This document shows positions 17,453 through 26,483 of a stretch of DNA of 64,000 nucleotides, one piece after another. Position 1 is the first letter of the stretch. Every line of letters starts with the position of its first letter. This stretch comes from Comamonas sp. lk (GTDB lineage Bacteria > Pseudomonadota > Gammaproteobacteria > Burkholderiales > Burkholderiaceae_C), in NCBI RefSeq assembly GCF_900564145.1, contig NZ_UOOB01000002.1:713577-777576 (forward strand), read 5' to 3'. A program made the position numbers and the translations under genes. The notes under the pieces are model-generated. The model searched no databases and had not been told where the DNA came from. It worked only from the letters and a program-made list of their open reading frames with translations.

Positions 17453-18145
17453 TCAGATGGCCACCAGGCTTCGCACATTCTTTTGCTGCATCTCGCTGCC
17501 CGGGCCCGAGGCGATCACTTCGCCGCGCTCCATCACCACATAGTGGTCGGCCAGTTCTTCGGCAAAGTCGTAATACTGCTCGCACAGCAAGATGGCCATA
17601 TCGCCGCGATTGGCCAGCATGCGTATCACCCGGCCTATGTCTTTGATGATGCTGGGCTGAATGCCTTCGGTCGGCTCGTCCAGAATCAGGATCTGCGGCT
17701 GCGGCGCCAGCGCGCGGGCAATCGCCAGCTGCTGCTGCTGGCCGCCCGAAAGATCGCCACCGCGACGGTTGAGCATCTGCTTGAGCACGGGAAACAGCTC
17801 ATACAGCTCACCGGGAACCTTGGTGCGCGCCGAGCAGTAGGACAAGCCCATGCGCAGATTGTCTTGCACCGACAGGCGCGAAAAAATCTCGCGCCCCTGA
17901 GGCACATAGCCGATGCCGCTGCGCGCCCGTTCGTAAGGCGTTTTCCTGCCAATGTCGGCGCCCTGCCACTGAATGCTGCCGCTTTTGATGGGCACCAGCC
18001 CCATCAAACTTTTGAGCAACGTGGTCTTGCCCACGCCATTGCGGCCCAGCAGCACCGTGACCTTGCCGATCTCGGCGGTGAGGTTCACGTCGCGCAGAAT
18101 GTGCGAGCCGCCGTAGTACTGGTGCAGATTTTGAACTCTAAGCAT
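17453..18145 (-). CDS. urtE: Urea ABC transporter ATP-binding protein UrtE
   Basis: UrtE (230 residues) is one of two ATPases of the high-affinity urea importer. It shows Walker A GRNGVGKTT, the Q-loop region GYVPQGREIF, the signature LSGGQQQQLAIARAL and Walker B ILILDEPTEGIQPS, followed by CEQYYDFAEELADHYVVMERG, which is typical of UrtE/LivF. The order urtABCDE is complete. A 195-bp spacer with a hairpin-rich repeat separates it from urtD, so its expression may be partly uncoupled. Confidence 0.95.
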   Translation of the reverse strand: MLRVQNLHQYYGGSHILRDVNLTAEIGKVTVLLGRNGVGKTTLLKSLMGLVPIKSGSIQWQGADIGRKTPYERARSGIGYVPQGREIFSRLSVQDNLRMGLSYCSARTKVPGELYELFPVLKQMLNRRGGDLSGGQQQQLAIARALAPQPQILILDEPTEGIQPSIIKDIGRVIRMLANRGDMAILLCEQYYDFAEELADHYVVMERGEVIASGPGSEMQQKNVRSLVAI

Positions 18146-18170
18146 ATTTGGCCTCTAGCACTTACACATC

Positions 18171-18196
18171 AAGCGCAAGCAGCTATCTAATTTGAT
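18171..18196 (+). repeat. Copy of dispersed repeat [GA]CGC-N4-AGCTAT
   Basis: Reads AAGCGC, AAGC, AGCTAT, then CTAATTTGAT. It lies in the urtD-urtE spacer, just upstream of urtE. Confidence 0.6.
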
Positions 18197-18282
18197 TACT
18201 CACAGCAAGCATGGCGTCTGAAACTAGCGCAAGCCGAGCCAGGCAGCCGCGCAAGGGCCGCCCCGCCGTGCTGGCTGCGTCC

Positions 18283-18333
18283 CCTTCCCCTAGCGCGCAG
18301 CGCGTAGAGAGAGGGGGAAGGCGCGAAGCGCCT
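18283..18333. repeat. Hairpin-rich intergenic element between urtD and urtE
   Basis: CCTTCCCC (18283-18290) pairs with GGGGAAGG (18314-18321), and AGGCGC (18319-18324) pairs with GCGCCT (18328-18333). A GCGCGCAGCGCG run lies between them. This is a REP-like palindromic unit within an operon, likely affecting mRNA stability or partial termination. Confidence 0.55.
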
Positions 18334-18340
18334 CAGGGGG

Positions 18341-19219
18341 TTAACGTCCTAAATACACTTCAATCACGCGCTCGTCGGCCTGCACCTGGGCCAGCGTGCC
18401 CTCGGCCAGAACGCTGCCGTCGCAGAGCACCGTGACCTTCTCGCTGATGGTGTCGATAAAGCTCATGTCGTGCTCCACCACCATCAGCGAATGTTTGCCC
18501 TTGAGCGTCAGGAACAGCTCGGCAGTACGCACGGTTTCCTCATCGGTCATGCCGGCCGCAGGTTCATCGAGCAGCAGCAGCTTGGGCTCCTGCACCAGCA
18601 GCATGCCGATCTCCAGCCACTGCTTCTGGCCGTGGCTCAGCAGCCCCGCCTGCCGCGTCACGCTGCCGGCCAGATGAATGGTGTGCAACACCTCGGCAAT
18701 GCGATCCTTTTGCGCGCCGCTGAGCTTGAACAGCATGGAGGCCGCAATACCCTTGTGCGTCTTGAGCGCCAGCTCCAGGTTCTCGAACACGCTGAGCTGC
18801 TCGAACACCGTGGGCTTCTGAAACTTGCGGCCGATGCCCATGGCCGCAATCTCGGGCTCGCTGTAGCGCAGCAGGTCGATGGTGGAGCCGAAGTACACCG
18901 TGCCGCTGTCGGGCCGGGTCTTGCCGGTGATGATGTCCATCATCGTGGTCTTGCCCGCACCATTGGGACCGATGATGCAGCGCAGCTCGCCGGGGGCGAT
19001 ATCGAGGTTCAGGCCGTTGATGGCCTTGAAGCCGTCAAAGCTCACATGCACGCCTTCGAGGTAGAGGATGCGGCCGTGGGTCACATCGACTTCGCCGGCC
19101 ACCAGGGGCCGCGCCATGCTGGCGCTGCGGCCACCGGATTCCGTGGCGAACACGGCCTGCTGCCGGGCCTGGTAATCGGCCAGGCGCTCTGCGCCTTCCT
19201 GCATCAGATCGGGCGTCAT
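18341..19219 (-). CDS. urtD: Urea ABC transporter ATP-binding protein UrtD
   Basis: UrtD (292 residues) has Walker [10 protein letters not shown], the Q-loop region GIGRKFQKPTVFEQLSV, the UrtD-type signature LSHGQKQWLEIGMLL and Walker B KLLLLDEPAAGMTDEE. The LSHGQ signature distinguishes it from LivG. It has an N-terminal extension of about 50 residues before the ATPase core. Its ATG overlaps the urtC stop (ATGA), indicating translational coupling. Confidence 0.95.
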   Translation of the reverse strand: MTPDLMQEGAERLADYQARQQAVFATESGGRSASMARPLVAGEVDVTHGRILYLEGVHVSFDGFKAINGLNLDIAPGELRCIIGPNGAGKTTMMDIITGKTRPDSGTVYFGSTIDLLRYSEPEIAAMGIGRKFQKPTVFEQLSVFENLELALKTHKGIAASMLFKLSGAQKDRIAEVLHTIHLAGSVTRQAGLLSHGQKQWLEIGMLLVQEPKLLLLDEPAAGMTDEETVRTAELFLTLKGKHSLMVVEHDMSFIDTISEKVTVLCDGSVLAEGTLAQVQADERVIEVYLGR

Positions 19220-20445
19220 GCGCGGGCTCCTTGATTCAATGGAACAGAGGCTTCTGTGGCTGCAGCCTGCGGCTGCGCTGGCGTCTGAGATGGCGACCGG
19301 ATTTCAGCCGATCCCTGAGCCTGCGCCCTGCGCTTTTCGCGCCACTGCCTGAGCTGTTGCGGCAGGCGAATCAGCCCACCAGGCATGAACAGCGTCACCA
19401 CGATGAACAGCGCGCCCAGCACATACAGCCAGTACTCTGGAGCCGCTACGGTCAGCCAGCTTTTTCCGCCGTTGACGGCGAACGCGCCGATGATGGGGCC
19501 GACCAGGGAAGCACGGCCGCCCACGGCCGTCCACACCGCCATTTCGATGGAGTTGCCCACGCTCATTTCGCTGGGGTTGATGATGCCCACCTGCGGCACG
19601 TAGAGCGCGCCGGCCAGGCCGCACATCATGGCCGAGATGACCCAGATCGACAGCTTGTAAGGCAGCGGGTTGTAGCCGCAGAACATGGTGCGGGTTTCGG
19701 CATCGCGCACGGCTTGCAACACGCGGCCGTATTTGCTGCGCACCAGCCAGCGCGAGAACAGAAAACAGCCCAGCAGCGCCAGCCCGGACAGTGCAAACAG
19801 CAGCACTTGGATGCGCTGTGAAGTCAGCGAAAATCCCAGCAGGCTTTTGAAGCCGGTAAAGCCGTTGTTGCCGCCAAAGCCGGTCTCGTTGCGAAAGAAC
19901 AGCAGCATGGCCGCATAGGTCAGCGCCTGCGTGATGATGGAGAAATACACGCCCTTGATGCGCGAGCGAAAAGCGAAGTAACCAAACAGTCCTCCAATCA
20001 GGCCCGGCACCAGAAACACCAGTAGCACGGTGGCCGCAAAGCTGCCCGACAGTGCCCAATGCCAGGGCAACGTCTTCCAGTCCAGAAAGCCCATGAAGGC
20101 CGGCAGCGCATCGGGGCCTGCAGCTTCTCGCATCAGATACATGCCCATCACATAGCCGCCCAGCGCAAAGAACAGGCCGTGGCCCAGACTCAGAATGCCG
20201 GTATAGCCCCAGATCAGATCGATGGCCAGCGCGCAAATCGCATAGCACATGAACTTGCCCAGCAGGCCCACCATATAGTCCGAGAGGTGTAGAGCGCTGC
20301 CTTCTGGCACCCACAGATTGAGCACCGGAGCCACGGCGCAGATGACGATCAGTGCGACCAGAAAAGCCGTCCAGCCCTTGCGGCTGAGCAGAGGTTCCGG
20401 CGCGGGGAGCGGAAGAGTTGGAGCCATTGAATTTGCAGCAGTCAT
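19216..20445 (-). CDS. urtC: Urea ABC transporter permease UrtC
   Basis: UrtC (409 residues from ATG 20445) is the second membrane subunit, LivM type, with about nine hydrophobic segments. Diagnostic stretches are CALAIDLIWGYTGILSLGHG, GVYFSIITQALTYA and WTAVGGRASLVGPIIGAF. The C-terminal 45 residues are a hydrophilic Gln/Ala/Pro-rich tail. A GTG at 20460 would overlap urtB; the ATG one base after the urtB stop is the likelier start. Confidence 0.95.
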   Translation of the reverse strand: MTAANSMAPTLPLPAPEPLLSRKGWTAFLVALIVICAVAPVLNLWVPEGSALHLSDYMVGLLGKFMCYAICALAIDLIWGYTGILSLGHGLFFALGGYVMGMYLMREAAGPDALPAFMGFLDWKTLPWHWALSGSFAATVLLVFLVPGLIGGLFGYFAFRSRIKGVYFSIITQALTYAAMLLFFRNETGFGGNNGFTGFKSLLGFSLTSQRIQVLLFALSGLALLGCFLFSRWLVRSKYGRVLQAVRDAETRTMFCGYNPLPYKLSIWVISAMMCGLAGALYVPQVGIINPSEMSVGNSIEMAVWTAVGGRASLVGPIIGAFAVNGGKSWLTVAAPEYWLYVLGALFIVVTLFMPGGLIRLPQQLRQWREKRRAQAQGSAEIRSPSQTPAQPQAAATEASVPLNQGARA

Positions 20446-20446
20446 G

Positions 20447-22069
20447 TCATGCCTCGGCACTGCGGCCCTTCAAGGCGAAGATGCCTTGCGGACGCTTTTG
20501 GATGAAAACCACGATGAACAGCAGCACGGCAATCTTGGCCAGCACGGCACCGGTCCAGCCTTCGAGCAGCTTGCTGAGCACGCCCAGGCCCAGAGCCGCA
20601 TAGACGGTGCCGGCCAGTTGCCCCACGCCGCCCAGTACCACCACCAGAAAGCTGTCCACGATGTAGTTCTGACCCAGGTCCGGGCCCACATTGCCGATCT
20701 GACTCAAGGCGCAACCGGCCAGGCCGGCTATGCCCGAGCCCAGAGCAAACGCATAGGTGTCGGTCCGTGCAGTGTTCACGCCTACGCAGGACGCCATGGC
20801 CCGGTTTTGCGTGACGCCGCGCACAAACAGGCCCAGTCGCGTTCTGGCAATCAAAAAGGCCACGGCAGCCAGCACGGCAAAGGCAAACACGATGATGGCA
20901 ATGCGGTTGTAAGGCAGCGTGAGATTGGGCAGCAGCGCAATGCCGCCGCTCATCCAGGCGGGATTTTCCACACCCACGTTCTGCGCGCCAAACAGGCTGC
21001 GCACGGTCTGCTGCAACACCAGACTGATACCGAAGGTGGCCAACAGCGTCTCCAGCGGGCGACCATAGAGAAAACGGATCACGCCACGCTCCAGAATCGC
21101 CCCCACCAAGGCCGATGCCAGAAAGGCCACGGGAATGGAAACCACCAGATACCAGCCAAAAGCCGCTTCGGGCACCCAGTGCTGGAATGCGACTTGCACC
21201 AGATAAGTGGCATAGGCGCCGATCATGATCAGCTCGCCATGCGCCATATTGATGACGCCCATCAGCCCGTAGGTGATGGCCAGGCCCAGCGCGGCCAACA
21301 GCAGCACGGAACCCAGACTGATGCCGCTGAAGACAGCGCCCAGCCTGTCGCCCCAGCTCAGCGATTCGGCAATACCCGATAGCGCGGCCTTGATGGCTTT
21401 TTGCACCACAGGATCGGTCTCGTCAGAAAGCCGCTGGTTCAACAACAGCTGCGTCTCGGGTGTCTGCTGGTGTGACAACTGCTCCACCGCCCGCAGGCGC
21501 TGCTGCGCGTCGTCGCTGCCCAGCAAGCTGGCGGCCTTTGCCCGCTGCAGCAGGGTTTTGACCTGCTCGTCCTTCTCCGCCGCCAGCGCTTTTTCAATCA
21601 GCGGCAGACGATCCGCGTCGGGTTCTGCTGCCAGCTTTTCGGCGGCCGATCGGCGTTGCAGCACATCGCCGCTTTGCAGCGCCAGCGCAGCCTGCGCGGT
21701 GTCGATCACGCTACGCATGTAGTTGTTGTTGACGACTTCTTGCGCATCGGCCGGCAGCGTGGCGGCGGTGCCGCTGCTGGGGTCGGTGGCGGCCTCGCCG
21801 CTCACCACATAGGCCTTGCCACCGGCCAGTTGCACCTGGTCATTGCCAAGTGCCGCAAGATAGGCCGCAAGCCTGCCGCCATCGCTGAGTGCATCGGGGG
21901 CCAGCACGGCCTGATTGATGGCGGCCACGCGTTGCTCCGCATCCTCTGCTGCCGCCATGGCATAAGCCTGTTCTGAGGTCAGTGCATGACTGGGAGCGCT
22001 GAGCAGCGCAGCCAGGCTGACCAAGCCGGCCATCGCAGCCATCCGCCACGGCTTGTGCAAGTAGTTCAT
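20447..22069 (-). CDS. urtB: Urea ABC transporter permease UrtB
   Basis: UrtB (540 residues) has a signal-like N-terminus (LVSLAALLSAPSHALT) and a soluble extension of about 210 residues rich in helices, then a LivH-type permease domain from about 230 (LAALGLAITYGLMGVINMAHG, then TYLVQVAFQHW and VLGGVGQLAGTVYAALGLG). The long periplasmic-side extension is characteristic of UrtB and absent from LivH. It is transcribed after urtA across a 96-bp spacer with a strong hairpin. Confidence 0.95.
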   Translation of the reverse strand: MNYLHKPWRMAAMAGLVSLAALLSAPSHALTSEQAYAMAAAEDAEQRVAAINQAVLAPDALSDGGRLAAYLAALGNDQVQLAGGKAYVVSGEAATDPSSGTAATLPADAQEVVNNNYMRSVIDTAQAALALQSGDVLQRRSAAEKLAAEPDADRLPLIEKALAAEKDEQVKTLLQRAKAASLLGSDDAQQRLRAVEQLSHQQTPETQLLLNQRLSDETDPVVQKAIKAALSGIAESLSWGDRLGAVFSGISLGSVLLLAALGLAITYGLMGVINMAHGELIMIGAYATYLVQVAFQHWVPEAAFGWYLVVSIPVAFLASALVGAILERGVIRFLYGRPLETLLATFGISLVLQQTVRSLFGAQNVGVENPAWMSGGIALLPNLTLPYNRIAIIVFAFAVLAAVAFLIARTRLGLFVRGVTQNRAMASCVGVNTARTDTYAFALGSGIAGLAGCALSQIGNVGPDLGQNYIVDSFLVVVLGGVGQLAGTVYAALGLGVLSKLLEGWTGAVLAKIAVLLFIVVFIQKRPQGIFALKGRSAEA

Positions 22070-22099
22070 GATGAAATCCGTTCGCTGCGCTCATTCATC

Positions 22100-22122
22100 A
22101 AGCGCATTCAGCTATTGCTTTA
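22100..22122 (+). repeat. Copy of dispersed repeat [GA]CGC-N4-AGCTAT
   Basis: Reads AAGCGC, ATTC, AGCTAT, TGCTTTA in the urtA-urtB spacer. Confidence 0.55.
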
Positions 22123-22124
22123 AG

Positions 22125-22154
22125 AGCGGGAGAGCCCACCAGACCTCTCCCGCT
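22125..22154 (-). promoter_or_regulatory. Stable hairpin between urtA and urtB
   Basis: AGCGGGAGAG (22125-22134) and CTCTCCCGCT (22145-22154) form a 10-bp stem with a ten-base loop. No T run follows on the minus strand, so it more likely protects the urtA mRNA 3' end and sets the ratio of binding protein to permease than ends transcription. Confidence 0.65.
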
Positions 22155-22165
22155 GCTTTCAAGAA

Positions 22166-23443
22166 TCAGGAGCTCTTGCCGTTGGGCTCGTCCTTCTTCT
22201 TGTCATTGCCTGCGATGAAGGGACTCCACGGCTGGGCCTTGACCGGGCCCTTGGTCTTCCACACCACGCTGAACTGGCCGTCGGCCTTGATCTCGCCCAC
22301 CATCACCGGCTTGTGCAGATGGTGGTTTTTCTCATCCATCTTCACGGTAAAGCCGTCGGGCGCAACAAAGGTCTGGCCGGCCATCGCGGCGATCACCTTG
22401 TCGGTGTCGGTGCTCTTGGCTTTTTCCACGGCCTGCTTCCACATATGGATGCCGACCCAGGTGGCTTCCATGGGGTCGTTGGTCAGGGGCTTGTCCTTGT
22501 GGCCAGCGATGTTCTTGGCCTTGGCATAGTCGCCCCACTGCTTGATGAAAGCCGTGTTGGTGGGGTTCTTCACGCTCATGAAATAGTTCCATGCCGCCAG
22601 GTGGCCGACCAGGGGCTTGGTATCCACGCCGCGCAGCTCTTCCTCGCCCACGCTGAAGGCCACCACCGGTACATCTTTGGCCTTGAGGCCGGCATTGCCC
22701 AGCTCTTTGTAGAAGGGCACGTTGGAGTCGCCATTGATGGTGGAAATCACCGCCGTCTTGCCGCCGGTGGAGAACTTCTTCACATCGGCCACGATGGTCT
22801 GGTAATCGCTGTGACCGAAGGGCGTATAGGTTTCCATGATGTCGGAATCCTTCACGCCCTTGGACTTGAGGAAGGCACGCAAAATCTTGTTGGTGGTGCG
22901 CGGGTACACATAGTCGGTACCCAGCAGCACAAAGCGCTTGGCGCCACCGCCCTCCTTGCTCATCAGATATTCAACGGCTGGAATGGCTTGCTGGTTGGGC
23001 GCAGCGCCGGTGTAGAACACATTCTTGGAGAGTTCCTCACCCTCGTACTGCACGGGGTAGAACAGCAGGCCGTTGTTCTGCTCGAACACCGGCAGCACCG
23101 ACTTGCGCGAGACGCTGGTCCAGCAGCCAAAGACCACGGCCACCTTGTCCTGCGTGATCAGCTGCTTGGCCTTCTCTGCAAACAGCGGCCAGTTGGAGGC
23201 GGGATCGACCACCACGGCTTCCAGCTTCTTGCCCAGCACGCCGCCTTTGGCGTTGATGTCCTCAATCGCCATCAGCACCGTGTCCTTGAGCACCGTCTCC
23301 GAGATCGCCATGGTTCCGGAGAGGCTGTGCAGCACGCCGACCTTGATGGTGTCGGCAGCCTGGGCGCTCAAGCCCGTCAGACCCAGACCGGCGACGGCTG
23401 CGGCGGCAGCCAAAGTTTTCATGGCAGTTCTACGCTTGAACAT
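22166..23443 (-). CDS. urtA: Urea ABC transporter substrate-binding protein UrtA
   Basis: UrtA (425 residues) is the periplasmic urea-binding subunit. It has a signal peptide with cleavage near LSAQAA-DTIKV. It then shows the family-specific VGVLHSLSGTMAISE, VVVDPASNWPLFAEKA, VFGCWTSVSRKSVLPVFE and LFYPVQYEGEE motifs, which separate UrtA from LivK. The ATG at 23443 has AAGGGG upstream; an ATG at 23464 is less likely. It is the first gene of urtABCDE, and a sigma-54-type promoter lies 75 bp upstream. Confidence 0.96.
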   Translation of the reverse strand: MFKRRTAMKTLAAAAAVAGLGLTGLSAQAADTIKVGVLHSLSGTMAISETVLKDTVLMAIEDINAKGGVLGKKLEAVVVDPASNWPLFAEKAKQLITQDKVAVVFGCWTSVSRKSVLPVFEQNNGLLFYPVQYEGEELSKNVFYTGAAPNQQAIPAVEYLMSKEGGGAKRFVLLGTDYVYPRTTNKILRAFLKSKGVKDSDIMETYTPFGHSDYQTIVADVKKFSTGGKTAVISTINGDSNVPFYKELGNAGLKAKDVPVVAFSVGEEELRGVDTKPLVGHLAAWNYFMSVKNPTNTAFIKQWGDYAKAKNIAGHKDKPLTNDPMEATWVGIHMWKQAVEKAKSTDTDKVIAAMAGQTFVAPDGFTVKMDEKNHHLHKPVMVGEIKADGQFSVVWKTKGPVKAQPWSPFIAGNDKKKDEPNGKSS

Positions 23444-23518
23444 GGTGATCAACCCCTTGTGCATCAGTGATTCGGATGGGTTACGGCAAGCAGAGGGCTT
23501 GTCGTATGCAATGCACTT

Positions 23519-23534
23519 AGCAAGAGGTGTGCCA
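23519..23534 (-). promoter_or_regulatory. Sigma-54 promoter of urtABCDE
   Basis: The minus strand reads TGGCACACCTCTTGCT, matching TGGCAC-N5-TTGCW at all conserved positions including the -24 GG and -12 GC. The predicted start is near 23508, giving a 65-base leader to urtA. Confidence 0.8.
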
Positions 23535-23628
23535 CGCGCGCTTGATGGCCGCCGCGATGGTGATTACGCCGGTCTATCGCGCCGACATGCACCAAGATCG
23601 ATCGATACACGGCCTTTGCACCACATGC

Positions 23629-23645
23629 AGCACCGTTGTGGTGAG
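23629..23645. promoter_or_regulatory. Candidate NtrC binding site upstream of urtA
   Basis: GCACC-GTTGT-GGTGA (23630-23644) is close to the NtrC consensus GCACC-N5-GGTGC. Further GCACCA half-sites occur near 23589, 23618 and 23650. The site is about 130 bp upstream of the predicted sigma-54 start, a normal enhancer distance. Confidence 0.55.
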
Positions 23646-23662
23646 CCATGCACCACAAACAC

Positions 23663-24394
23663 TCAATGCACCGTAAAGCGCAGCAAATATTCGTAGCTGC
23701 GTTGCGTGGTCCTCACATCGCCCTGGATGGGCTCGCGCCATATGGCTTGCAAGCTGTTGTTGCCCCGGGTCGGCGTCATCTGGGCTTTGCCCTGGACATC
23801 GGTAAAGGTGGGCGATCCATGTTCGCCCCAGCTCACACGAACGCCGGCCTTGGGCTTTCCATGCAGCAACACTTGCACCTGAAACGGCTGCCCCGCATGT
23901 GGCGACCGGCCTTGCAAAGGCACGATTTCAAAATCCTGGGCCAACGGCTTTTGTAGCACCGCCCCCCACTGCACCACGGTCTTGTGGAACTTGCGCGCAT
24001 GCACGCCACGCACAGCGCCGGGGTTCTTGTCCATGGACAAAGGCAGCATGTCGCCCTCGGGCTTGGCACTGCTGAAATAACCGTTGTCCAGCTCCACCGC
24101 AATCAGGGCGGTCTTGGCATCGGGTTTGACGCGAATCCCGCCACGCACGCTCTGCACATCGCAGCTCACCTCGCGCCCACGCAGGTCATAGGCATGCACG
24201 CGCTGCAGCTTGGCGGGGTCGAAGGTTTCGGTCTTGCCCTCATGGCCGCCAAACTGCATGACGTAGCCGCCCTGGGCATCGGGCTCCAGCCAGACGTTAT
24301 GGGCATATACCGGATTGGCACAGAGCAGCCAGGCCGTAGCGGTCGTGCAGAGAATGCGCGCAATCCCGCTTTTACGGGTTGATGGCTGAGACAT
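23663..24394 (-). CDS. DUF4198 domain periplasmic protein, probable nickel-uptake partner
   Basis: The 243-residue protein has a signal peptide ending NPVYA, then HNVWLEPDAQGGYVMQFGG, the typical start of DUF4198 (NikM-related) proteins, and a C-terminal Ig-like carrier domain. Its first mature residue is His. DUF4198 proteins are commonly encoded with nickel or cobalt transport systems and TonB receptors. A start at 24394 has GGAG five bases upstream; an ATG at 24412 overlaps the TonB gene stop. With the TonB receptor it probably forms a two-gene operon moving Ni(II) or a chelate toward the inner-membrane permease. The nickel role is inference from family and context. Confidence 0.8.
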   Translation of the reverse strand: MSQPSTRKSGIARILCTTATAWLLCANPVYAHNVWLEPDAQGGYVMQFGGHEGKTETFDPAKLQRVHAYDLRGREVSCDVQSVRGGIRVKPDAKTALIAVELDNGYFSSAKPEGDMLPLSMDKNPGAVRGVHARKFHKTVVQWGAVLQKPLAQDFEIVPLQGRSPHAGQPFQVQVLLHGKPKAGVRVSWGEHGSPTFTDVQGKAQMTPTRGNNSLQAIWREPIQGDVRTTQRSYEYLLRFTVH

Positions 24395-24408
24395 GAAAAC
24401 TCCAAAAA

Positions 24409-26472
24409 TCATAGTGAAAACTGCAAACCCAGCTGCAGGCTGCGCGGTGCACCGGGTGCCACCAGACGCTGACCGCCGATGATGGTGGTGGTGCTGGCGT
24501 ATTGGGCGTTGGCCGCATTGCGCAGCCACAGGTTCAGACTGGCATTGCGGGCCACACTGACAGGCAGGCGGTATTGCAGACCCAGATCCAGCCAGTGATA
24601 GCTGCTGGCCCATTCGGTATTCGCCCCATTGATGGGGGCCCGGCCCACATGGCGCAGCACGCCATGCACGGTGACATCGGGACTGGGCATCCAGCGCGCA
24701 TGCAGGGTGCTGGTGGACTGCGGCACGCTCACCACGCGCTGGCCCAGCAAAGCGGCATCGGCGTTGTGCGTGACTTTGGAACGGTTGAAGCCATAGGCCC
24801 ATTCCACATGCCAGGCACGACTGGGCAGCCAGTGCAGCTGCAGCTCGGCGCCCTTGCGCACCGTGGCACCCAGGTTTTCATATTCACCGGGCGCGGTGTT
24901 GCGAATCTCGTTGCTGGACGTGATGCGGTACAGCGCTGCGTCAATCAGCCACTGTCCCGACGGCTTCCACTGCACGCCCAGCTCGGTCTGGCGAAAGACA
25001 TTGGCACTCAGCTCGCTGTTGCGCAGCGCGTATTTGGCAAAGTCGCTGGCCAGGGCAAAGCCCTGCGACCAGCTGGCACGTATCGCTGTCTGCGGATTGA
25101 GCTGCGCCAGCGCGCCCAGCTTGGGACTGGCGTGGCTGCGGCCCTGCATGCGGCTGCATTCATCGCTGCCGGTCTCTGTCCCCAGCAGGCGGCAGCTGCC
25201 GTCAAAATGATCCCAGCGCAGCGCGGCCGTGGTCTGCAGCCAGCCTGTCGCCTGCCAGCTGCCTTGTCCGTACAGCGCCGTGTTGTTCAGCCGCGTATTG
25301 CGATCGTCCAACGCAGCAGCCGTGCGCTGGCGGTTCACCAAGCCATCCCAGTAGCCGTAGTCAGTCGACTCGCGCACCTGCTCCAGCCCCAGCATCCAGT
25401 TCAATTCGCGCGCGGCCAGCTGGCTTTTGCCATTCAAATTCAGGCCCGCGCCCAGCACGCTGCGCTCATAACGCTCCTCGCGCTGCATCCAGGTGGCGCT
25501 GCGCGGGCGGGTGAACCAGCGCACAAAGTCCTGCTGCGTGCCGTAGACAAAACCCAGTAGTCGCATGTCTGCATCCAGCGCGTACTGCGCGTCCAGCCGC
25601 AGCGTGCCAAAGTGCTTGTTGGCGCCATCGCCGACCACATGCGCGTCCTTGCCCTGCCGATCCTGCCGCCACTGCGCCTCGGTCAGATAACCGGGCGAAT
25701 CCCCGCGCGCCTCATGCCAGCGACCGGACAGAGAAATGTCCAGCTTTTCATGCACCTGGTGCTTCCAGTGACCGCTGAGGGTGCTGCGCTCAAAGCCCGA
25801 GCTGGGCCGCCCCCCATCGCCGCGCGAATGCTGGGCCGCCAGGTTGAGCTGATCGCCGCCCTGCAGTTCACGCCCCAGCGCGGCCTGCGTATCCAGCAGG
25901 CCGTGCGAGCCGGCGCTGAGTTCCAGATCGGCATAGCTGCCGCTGCGACGCGTGCGCAGCTCCACCAGCCCGGCGCGGTTGTAATTGCCCTGCAGCACCG
26001 ATACCGGGCCGCGATAGACATTGATCTTGTCCAGCTCCAGCGGTACCACCACATTCAGATCGAAGTAGCCATCGGCATGTGAAGTGGCTTCATTAAGAGG
26101 AATTCCATCCAGCGTGGCGGCCACATCGCCACCATGACCACCGCCGCCAAAGCCGCGCAGCACCAGCCCATTGGCCACGCCGCTCAGGTGATAGTGGTTC
26201 ACATGCATGCCGGGCACCTTGTTCCATAGCGTCTCGACTTCCGGCCTTGGCTGCTCGCGCAATTCGTCGCGCCCCAACTCGGTCACCGAAAAGGCAGGCT
26301 GCACGGCATCCAGCACCTGGCCCTTGACCTGCACCTCGGCCAGACGGACCTCTGCCTGCTGTGCCCGCAGATGGCCATGCATCAGCGAAAAACAGGCCAT
26401 GGCCAGCGCTGCATACCGGGGTGAAGCAGCCTTGCGCTGCGCATTGTTCGTTGGAATCCTTTGGGTTCTCAT
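24409..26472 (-). CDS. TonB-dependent outer-membrane receptor, probable nickel receptor
   Basis: From ATG 26472 the protein has 687 residues, with a basic N-terminus and hydrophobic core (AALAMACFSLMHGH) acting as signal peptide. The plug domain follows (VTELGRDELREQPRPEVETLW, LVLRGFGGGGHGGDVAATLD, INVYRGPVSVLQGNYN), then a 22-strand barrel ending in Phe-Ser-Leu. The plug is unusually His/Gly rich (HVNHYHLSG, GGGGHGG, EATSHADGYFD), consistent with binding a soft or borderline metal such as nickel. It is divergent from ureA and upstream of DUF4198. A sigma-54 motif would start transcription almost at the ATG (near 26473), so either the mRNA is nearly leaderless or a later start is used. Substrate is inference. 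Confidence 0.85.
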   Translation of the reverse strand: MRTQRIPTNNAQRKAASPRYAALAMACFSLMHGHLRAQQAEVRLAEVQVKGQVLDAVQPAFSVTELGRDELREQPRPEVETLWNKVPGMHVNHYHLSGVANGLVLRGFGGGGHGGDVAATLDGIPLNEATSHADGYFDLNVVVPLELDKINVYRGPVSVLQGNYNRAGLVELRTRRSGSYADLELSAGSHGLLDTQAALGRELQGGDQLNLAAQHSRGDGGRPSSGFERSTLSGHWKHQVHEKLDISLSGRWHEARGDSPGYLTEAQWRQDRQGKDAHVVGDGANKHFGTLRLDAQYALDADMRLLGFVYGTQQDFVRWFTRPRSATWMQREERYERSVLGAGLNLNGKSQLAARELNWMLGLEQVRESTDYGYWDGLVNRQRTAAALDDRNTRLNNTALYGQGSWQATGWLQTTAALRWDHFDGSCRLLGTETGSDECSRMQGRSHASPKLGALAQLNPQTAIRASWSQGFALASDFAKYALRNSELSANVFRQTELGVQWKPSGQWLIDAALYRITSSNEIRNTAPGEYENLGATVRKGAELQLHWLPSRAWHVEWAYGFNRSKVTHNADAALLGQRVVSVPQSTSTLHARWMPSPDVTVHGVLRHVGRAPINGANTEWASSYHWLDLGLQYRLPVSVARNASLNLWLRNAANAQYASTTTIIGGQRLVAPGAPRSLQLGLQFSL

Positions 26473-26483
26473 GCCACTGCAAA

